A stretch of DNA of 64,000 nt from contig OX595990.1 of assembly GCA_951394045.1 (NCBI GenBank), positions 744,001 to 808,000 of the forward strand, written 5' to 3'. The position numbers and the translations under genes are program-made. The notes beneath the pieces were generated by a model. It did no database searches, was not told the origin of the DNA, and saw nothing but the letters and a program-made list of their open reading frames with translations. This stretch comes from Nitzschia sp. DOCU1 (Eukaryota > Bacillariophyta > Bacillariophyceae > Bacillariales > Bacillariaceae). Shown one piece after another: positions 57,379-64,000 of the stretch; the first letter of the stretch is position 1, and every line of letters begins with the position of its first letter.

Positions 57379-60300
57379 ATGAGTCGGCAATTCGAATTGA
57401 TTTTGGAGGATCATGATAACGCAGCAACGAGGGTGCTGACTCCACAGGGAGAAAACTCGCCGAATGATGAGATACTGCTGGACTTGAAGAATTTCTCAGG
57501 AAAGCTGCGCGTCCGACGCTTAATATCAGCAAGAAGTGGCAGTGCCGCTTTGACTGAAAATGAGCGTTCTGTTGGTACTGTGGCTGAATCGTTGCCCACA
57601 GTGGTGGAAGAGTCTGGGGCCAAGGGCAATGAGGAGCTATTAAAGCGCACTACTATTTTGCCACTTTCTCCTGACCACGGGATAGATGCAGCCTTACTTC
57701 CTCCGCATTCTTCTTCGGCAGAGAGTTTGACGAACACGCTTCAAGTCTTGAATGGTTCTTCCAGCACGAGCCAAGAATTCATGCCCCCTGAAGCTCACCC
57801 AAAGAGTGGTGCTGAACAAACAGACGAAAATTGCCTCCCCGGGTTTCCACCTCCCTTGTTCCCATCATCCATTCGCTCTCAGTCCGCCGCATCAACAGTT
57901 GATGCGGTGCCACCAATTTCGGCAGACAACGGACAGTCAATTCCCTCCATACCGGGTGCTACTCCAATCAGCCGAGCACACACTTCGGATTATAACGTGA
58001 TTCCACACCATCGGCATAGGCGTCGCTCACACAAACGAATGTCCATGCGGGAAGTAACTCAACTGGAAAGTGTTCTTAGTGACACGCAAGGACAAACGAC
58101 CCTGCACCGGATCTGTGCCTCGTCGTCGATCGACGTTCTTCGCATCCAGGACCTTTTAGAGCGATACCCTGATATGGTCAAGCGCAAGGACGCCAATGGA
58201 CGCCTTCCTCTTCACATACTCGGAATCAACTCGGAATTACTCGACTTTCACGATGGCCAGAAGATGGCCACCAAGTGCGCCCTGTTGCTCATGGATGCGT
58301 ACCCTGATGGAATAGTTGCTCTGGACTTCGAGGGCCATATGCCATTTACCTATTTGATCCTGAAATGGATCGAATGGACGTTTGAAAGCGATGACCAGCG
58401 ACCAAAAGATGGGTCCATGGTAGGCAACGGAGGTGGAAGATGTAGCGTTTCGGCGGTAATTTCCAAGTTGAACCAAAAACTGCACACGGTACAAGTGCCG
58501 ATCGAAAAGATTAGGACTGCGGCAGATACTGTGCGTGAATTCAAACAGTCAATTCTGGAGGGGCGCGACACTGATGATAGTGATGGTGAGCATGCGATTG
58601 ATAGTGTTCGAGACTCACTTCAGAAATCTTCAGCTCGTTTCCCGCCTGTTATGATCTTCGACGAAGTGGAATGGTGTTTTGAGATGTTGTCATATGGTAT
58701 GGACCATCTCGGTGGCAAGCCACTGAACCCGGGCAAGAAAGTGCGACCACAACTGGCGTACGACAAGCAACGAGATGACCGATATCGACTGGCGAAGAAC
58801 ATTGCAGAGATTCCCTTGTTGTTTAAGACTGTCCTCCTTTTGGAGTCAAAGCAAACCCGATCCTACATCCTAGAATGTGCCGCCATCCGTCGGGCTTTGT
58901 TCTGTCCCGCTATTATTGGCCCATGGTTGACGAGTATGATCCGCTACAAAAAGGGAACATCTTCAGATGTAGCAATCGATTTTCTTCATATCCTTTCGGA
59001 TTTGAAGGTTGATGACTACATAGGTGCATACCGCAAAGCAGTACCGCAGGACGAGAAAAATTTCCGAGCCTCCAAGCTGGAGGTGTACCAACAAGTCGAA
59101 AAACTTGGAGATGTCATTCCATCGTTGCTTATTGCTGGCGAAAAGTCGACTGACCATGCGGTCACGTCGTCATTAATATTTTTTGTGATGCAACGGAGGA
59201 TATCTGCGCCGTTTACTGTGGGGTTTGGGATGACAGATTTCAAACTGCATATCGTCGCGATGGTTGCCTTTCGGCAAGCCATGCTTGACAAGACTGATGG
59301 TGAAGAAATCTTCAAGCTGTTCCCTTTTATGACACTGACTTCAGTCGTTTGGTCGATTGCTCTGCATCATTTGTCCCGAAAGGCCTGCGAGGCAGTGGCG
59401 CTGGCCAGAATTTCGGTGAGCAGCGCCAAGAATGTATTTTTTGAGTTTTGGAGTGTTCTTGACATCATGAGCCTCTTGTTGGCCGGGTGGGCCATTGTTC
59501 ATGAATCGAGATCCAATGGTGATAACGTTGAATCGTAAGTGCTAATATCCCGGTAGTCGATGGAAAATCCGAGTGCCTTACCTTTCATCTTGCTTCTAGT
59601 GCTCTTTTTATTGCCGTTATTTTGGGAACTCTTTGGGTTAGACTTTTGGGTTTTCTGAAAGTTGTAAACGAACACTTCGCAACGTTCATCCTGGCTCTCA
59701 CGAGGGTAAGTCGCGGGCACAATACATGGTGTTTGCGCAATCTCAACCCTGATAATAATTGAACAGATGTTTCGTGATATCCGATTCTTTGCGATTGTGA
59801 TGTTTATTTTCATTCTCACATTTGGAGAGTAAGTTCCTGTGCCGTCGTTTCACCATCGCGACTTCCAAATCTCAACCATAAATCTTTCCGTTTAGTATGT
59901 TTCAACTGGTGGTTCAAAATGATGACAATATTGATTGCGCAGAAGAAGAACTTGACCCTGCCATTGAAGAGTTTTGTTCACCACGAAGCATCGACTCTTA
60001 CCTTCGAACCTACGCCATTGCGGTCGGGGACTTTGAGCTCGAGCAGTACAATAATTTTGGAGCAATTACATTCTTGTGGTTCTGCACAACATTCCTGGGC
60101 ACGATTATGCTATTGAATGTCCTTATTGCAGTCGTCACTCTTTCTTTATCGAATTCTCAGGAGTCCAGTGTGATTCTATTCCGGAGGTAAGCATACGTAA
60201 TCAAACGAAGGATTCGGCCCGAAGCAGTTCCGGCTCATCAATTTCCCATGTTGCTCAGGGCGAGGGCACACTTTCTTGCGGGTCATACAGCCATAGAAGA

Positions 60301-60883
60301 ATTTATCCGTCCATCCGCATCAAAGTGGAACGAAAAGATGTCCACGTGCAGCCCGTACTACTTCTTGTTGATCCTTCTGCGCTGGTCCATGGTCTTGACA
60401 TTTCTATTTACGACGCTGTGGACCTCTCTTTATGTTATTGAGCTGGTTGTCTACTCAATACGACAAGAGCGATGGGCGTTGATGGTGGCTGGCGTTTTGC
60501 TCGCTTTGAACATGTTTTACAGTCTATTGTTTGCCTCAATCTTCACTATTGTCACCTTCATTGAGCAAATAGTTCCCAGCGAAGGCGAATGGAGAGACCG
60601 CATCCTTGTATTGGTCGAAAAGGCCAATGTACTAATGGCGGAGAACTTGAACAAACACATCTTCGGCAACGACCTGCTAGATGCTGAAGGCGGAAAAGTT
60701 AGTGTCGGGCCAAATGCTGACGTAATGAACCGCCTGGACAAATTAGAAAGAATGGTGCAACAAGTGTTGACACGAGAAGAGCGCGAAGGGGATGAGAAGC
60801 TAGAGGCAAACTTTGAAATTGGGCCATTGCTGGAATCGTCCAACGAGGAAGAGACTACAGGCTTTAAAAAAGAAGATGCATAA
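57379..60883 (+). CDS. Ankyrin/TRP-like cation channel B (tandem paralogue)
   Basis: Five exons (57379-59534, 59600-59705, 59767-59828, 59896-60186, 60259-60883), introns 61-72 bp; 1079 aa. Exons 2-4 have exactly the same lengths as in channel A (106, 62 and 291 bp) and the same phases, showing tandem duplication. It has the same ankyrin block (GQTTLHRICAS, DANGRLPLHILG), S5 IAVILGTLWVRLLGF, GDMFQ turn, and S6 IMLLNVLIAVVTLSL. The Ser-rich N-terminus and acidic C-terminal tail are the most divergent parts. ATG at 57379 aligns with the start of channel A (SRQFELIL vs TSQFELIL). Confidence 0.86.
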
Positions 60884-61012
60884 TGTGAAACTAGGAGCAG
60901 TCATGTTTCGTTTCCCGCACGGCTCGAGTGGTTACTCGGACTACGTAGTTGGAAGTAACCTCGACCCTATATTATAGAACGTTCTCACAGATCGGCATCA
61001 ACATCATTATCA

Positions 61013-62812
61013 TCACACCATGGCACTGCTGTAATGTTGTTTCAATACCAACATGCGTCCTTCCATCGGGTCCGTCTCCATAGTACATAATTCCTTGACA
61101 ACTTCTCGAAACTTGCTTTGCCGTTCAACGGACGTTTTCTTTTTGATATCGAAAATCTTCATCAATCGCTTCATGGGAATAGTTCCATGACGCAACCAAA
61201 TTTCCTTTTGCACCGCCTTGAGTGTAATAACGCGTTGGCCATTTTCGTCCACTTGTACCCCCGTCGAATCTTCGTTGAGTCGAGCTTGTTTGGTAGCGGG
61301 TTGTTCTTGTTGTTGCGCCGCTTCGGCTTCCTTCTTTTTGCGTTCGGCCTCTTCGCGTGACTTTTCGGCGGCAGCCATGATTTGTGCCAAATGATCATTC
61401 TCTTCATCGTTCCGCTTTCGTTTCTTGCTATCTTCTGCGCGTCGTTCCAATTCTTCCTTTTGCTTCTCCTTGAGTTTGGCGCCCTCGGCGGCTTCGGCCG
61501 CTTGTTCGGGAGTGATTTCTCCTCTTGCCTTGGCCAAGAGCAATCGAAAGCCTGCTACCGACGCTAAACCTTCGGCTCCGGTCACTTTCTCGCCAGTTTC
61601 TTCGTCATCCAAGTCCTCTTCATCCTCATCGTCAGCAAATCCAGACCCTTCGACGACAACTTCTGTCTCGCCGACATCGACATCATCGTCATCAAATTGT
61701 TCATTGGCATCATAATCCAACTCTTCATATTCGGCCTGCACATCCCGCTGATAAAAGTCATCGGCCATGGCCAGTCCATCATTTCCTCGAGACGCTTCGG
61801 CACCACCACCACTATCGTCGGGTGCCTTGGCATTAGATGGATCAGCTTGTTGTTGATCGGCAGCATTAAAACGTCCAAATCGTTGTCCTTTTCCGAATTC
61901 GGAATCATTGGTACCACCCAAAACACCATCTGCGTCGACTTTGAGAGAGGAATCTCCAAAATTTTCGAGTAATTCTTTTCGAGCTCGTCCGGATCCCTTG
62001 CGATTTCGAAAGGCCAAATCTCCCATGATATCATCTTCTTCTTCCACATCGGGATCGATTTTGGTACTCGCCTTTTGTAGTTTGCCAAACAAGCGTTGCC
62101 GGGACTCGCTCGTCTTACTAGAAGCAGTCGAATTTAAAAATTGTTGCTTATCGTGCATCATGAACCGAGTCATTTTCCCACGTTGATCTTCAATGGCTTG
62201 TTCGGCTTCGGTCATGCTCAATGTCTTACGAGCTTTGGGTTGACTAAAGGTAATGGTAGCATTGGGTGTCGGCAAGAGTGTGACTTGGAGCGTAGTCATG
62301 TCAGAACCATTGGATGGTTGTTCCAAGAGACAATACTGACTAGGATTGTGTTCAGGAATGCCCTCGTAACGAGAACTGAGAGTATCATCGGTTGTAGTTG
62401 CTGCTGCTGCCCCACCCTTGCGTTGTTGTCGTTTGGCCATCATGGTTTCTAGAAATTCTACTTGTTCTTGTAAAATCCATTGACGTCGAGCGAGTTCCTT
62501 ACGGCGGGGTCTCCATCGTTTTTTGGTAACTTTGTCGGAAGTTTCTTCATCGGAATCATCTTGAGCCTTGGGAACATCTTGTTGATAGAGACGCGCCGTA
62601 TTCCATGGAACTTGTTTCAAATTAGGCTTGACCACGGATTCTCCAAATTTGGCAATAAGAGGAAATTGTTCGTGGGGGGCTTTCGGATTGACGGGATCAG
62701 GGGCCGGGGCAAGAGTGGGACCTTTGACGAGCGTAAAGCGAAGTTCTTGGCCCGTCTGCAAGGACTTGCCGAGCGTCGTTAACAGCGTATCAATACCCTG
62801 TTTAGTGGACAT
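61013..62812 (-). CDS. Transcription factor IIF subunit alpha (RAP74)
   Basis: Single exon, 599 aa from ATG 62812. TFIIF alpha pairs with TFIIF beta and RNA polymerase II in initiation. Signs: N-terminal beta region ending in the basic RWRPRRKELARRQWILQEQ typical of RAP74, a long acidic, low-complexity middle (EELDYDANEQFDDDDVDVG, and DDEDEEDLDDEE), a charged Ala/Glu/Lys-rich helix, and a C-terminal winged helix (KAVQKEIWLRHGTIPMKRLM, then KFREVVKELC). Order and composition match the family. It is convergent with channel B, 129 bp apart. Confidence 0.9.
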   Translation of the reverse strand: MSTKQGIDTLLTTLGKSLQTGQELRFTLVKGPTLAPAPDPVNPKAPHEQFPLIAKFGESVVKPNLKQVPWNTARLYQQDVPKAQDDSDEETSDKVTKKRWRPRRKELARRQWILQEQVEFLETMMAKRQQRKGGAAAATTTDDTLSSRYEGIPEHNPSQYCLLEQPSNGSDMTTLQVTLLPTPNATITFSQPKARKTLSMTEAEQAIEDQRGKMTRFMMHDKQQFLNSTASSKTSESRQRLFGKLQKASTKIDPDVEEEDDIMGDLAFRNRKGSGRARKELLENFGDSSLKVDADGVLGGTNDSEFGKGQRFGRFNAADQQQADPSNAKAPDDSGGGAEASRGNDGLAMADDFYQRDVQAEYEELDYDANEQFDDDDVDVGETEVVVEGSGFADDEDEEDLDDEETGEKVTGAEGLASVAGFRLLLAKARGEITPEQAAEAAEGAKLKEKQKEELERRAEDSKKRKRNDEENDHLAQIMAAAEKSREEAERKKKEAEAAQQQEQPATKQARLNEDSTGVQVDENGQRVITLKAVQKEIWLRHGTIPMKRLMKIFDIKKKTSVERQSKFREVVKELCTMETDPMEGRMLVLKQHYSSAMV

Positions 62813-63176
62813 GATTATGTATGTAAAAAACCACGATGGATGATGATGACACCCCTGACTTTCTCAGAGTCAAAAGGTTCAATCTACCCTGAAGTGTTTG
62901 CTCTCTGCGTCGTCTTAATCTGACAATCGCCACTACTAGAACTTGCAATCACTACCCCCACCGGTGGAAAGGAGGCAACCTTTCAATATATGTGCAGGCC
63001 GAAAGACAATGTGAAACAACAAACATTCACAAGTCATTTCAGGGTTTGGACCATACCCGCCCGCAATGTGTCATGGTTGAGATCTGGAACTTCCAATTTC
63101 GCGCGTCGGCCGCGCGATAACGGAATTCCGTTACCGCACGACTTGACGTTTCTATTTGGCATGCCACGCGCGCCGA
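62813..63176. other. Upstream region of TFIIF alpha gene
   Basis: 364 bp without a supported gene. Confidence 0.5.
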
Positions 63177-63271
63177 GGCCAAAGTAGGCCAAAGTTCTTG
63201 GCCTAGGCCAAAGTAGGCCAAAGTTCTTGGCCTCAGGCCAAAGTTCTTGGCCTGCGCCAAAGTTCCTTGGG
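63177..63271. repeat. Tandem GGCCAAAGTTCTTGGCC hairpin repeats
   Basis: Three full GGCCAAAGTTCTTGGCC hairpins or near-copies (6-bp stems around AGTTC) plus shorter GGCCAAAGTA units, joined by TA, CA or GC. The last unit is degraded (GCCAAAGTTCCTTGG). A related hairpin occurs at about 14932. Origin unknown. Confidence 0.8.
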
Positions 63272-63562
63272 ATGAAAACGGGATTGATGCCAAGGCGGGA
63301 TTCACATGGCCGTTGCATCGGTTCGCCCAATGAACGAACCCGGCTCCACTTTTCACGATGCTGCACAAAACTCAAAAAATGGTGCGCACCCATTTGACCA
63401 CATTCTTTGTGACTTTCAACTTTCTCCTTCCTACCATGGAATCTTTCACTCAAGGGGGTCGTGGTCGTGGTCGTGGTCGTCATTGTTATGGTGGCCATGG
63501 GGGACGTGGTGGTGGTGGTGGACGTGTTGTTGTTGGAAGAGCCACCAGCCCTCCTCATCACC
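63272..63562. other. Spacer with GGTCGTGGTCGT simple repeat
   Basis: Contains GGTCGTGGTCGTGGTCGT and GTGGTGG runs at about 63458-63525. A plus-strand frame here is Arg/Gly-rich only because of this simple repeat. Confidence 0.5.
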
Positions 63563-64000
63563 ATGTCTTCCAAAATGCCGAAGCGCCAAAAGGGCGAGGG
63601 CGAAGTGGACGAGGTGGACGAGGAGGGCCAACGAATCCTCGACGCAGCATCTTCGCTCCTGGGACGGAAGTATTTCTGACATGAGCACGGGAGGCGAAGC
63701 CATGACCCAGTTGATGGCTCAAGCTATCCAGGCCCCCAAAGGCTGTAGCATGCTGGACATTGGCTGGCATTGGCATTGGCGGTGCTGCCTTTTCTTTTGC
63801 CGAAAGTTTGGGTGCGACGGTTCATGGCATTGACTTGGGTGAAAAAGGACATGGCCTGGCACAACAAGAATTGCTGCCGATAGCCCCCAAAGGCTGTAGC
63901 ATGCTGGACATTGGCTGGCATTGGCATTGGCGGTGCTGCCTTTTCTTTTGCCGAAAGTTTGGGTGCGACGGTTCATGGCATTGACTTGGGTGAAAAAGGA
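63563..64000 (+). pseudogene. Broken SAM-dependent methyltransferase-like sequence
   Basis: ATG at 63563 opens a 38-codon frame (MSSKMPKRQKGEGEVDEVDE, ending RKYF). The next recognisable pieces are in other frames: MSTGGEAMTQLMAQAI, then KGCSMLDIG, then IGGAAFSFAESLGATVHGID. These are the STGG and motif I/II parts of phosphoethanolamine-type methyltransferases. At least two frame changes separate them, and a 151-bp tandem copy (not a multiple of 3) repeats motif I. It may be a pseudogene or an assembly problem, and it continues past the window. Confidence 0.5.
63732..64000 (+). repeat. 151-bp tandem duplication at window edge
   Basis: The sequence from 63732 recurs from 63883 with no difference over at least 118 bases up to the end of the window. 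Period 151. Further copies may follow. Confidence 0.92.

Overview
The window looks like a gene-dense stretch of a photosynthetic stramenopile nuclear genome, most likely a diatom. Short GT-AG introns (58-110 bp) join conserved reading frames. Several precursors begin with a signal peptide followed directly by Phe, the ASAFAP-type plastid signature of diatoms (positions 21916, 27556, 29895). The gene set is eukaryotic: TFIIF alpha, type III PI4-kinase, deoxyhypusine hydroxylase, anoctamin and TRP-like channels. Species cannot be read from the sequence alone.

Left part (1-31.4 kb), closely packed genes on both strands: a DUF1769-like membrane protein cut by the window edge; a two-exon TMEM16/anoctamin protein with a very long N-terminus; formate-tetrahydrofolate ligase; a phospholipase-D-like gene; a secretory GLTP-domain protein; an SGNH hydrolase; an unknown protein; a membrane-anchored aldo/keto reductase; a second, inverted phospholipase-D-like paralogue; a plastid YjbQ/UPF0047 protein; a PH-domain PI4-kinase; a plastid or lumenal protein of unknown function; a small membrane protein; and a plastid DMT/EamA transporter. 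The two PLD-like genes are an inverted duplicate pair about 8.5 kb apart. They share exon structure, an 83-bp intron and an upstream 47-bp promoter block, but one copy has lost the first HKD histidine.

Middle part (31.4-48.2 kb), a repeat and retroelement island. It holds decayed coding relics, an 80-bp direct repeat pair, and a nearly intact Ty3/gypsy-order retrotransposon (35350-41093; LTRs 613/618 bp; target duplication GTCAC). A second Ty3/gypsy-order element follows, with very short LTRs (42465-48154; LTRs 125/128 bp; target duplication GCGTT). Inserted in the integrase region of the second element is a 542-bp miniature LTR element (47275-47816; identical 61-bp LTRs; target duplication CGCAG). 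In all three elements the slot normally used as the tRNA primer-binding site holds a different, perfect 12-bp palindrome beginning exactly two bases after the 5' LTR. This is the most unusual signal in the window.

Right part (48.6-64 kb): a chalcone-isomerase-like protein, deoxyhypusine hydroxylase, a secretory DnaJ protein, two tandem five-exon ankyrin/TRP-like channel genes, TFIIF alpha, a GGCCAA hairpin repeat cluster, and a broken methyltransferase sequence carrying a 151-bp tandem duplication at the window edge. The genes do not form operons. The visible links between neighbours are divergent shared promoters, tandem or inverted duplication, and retroelement insertion.
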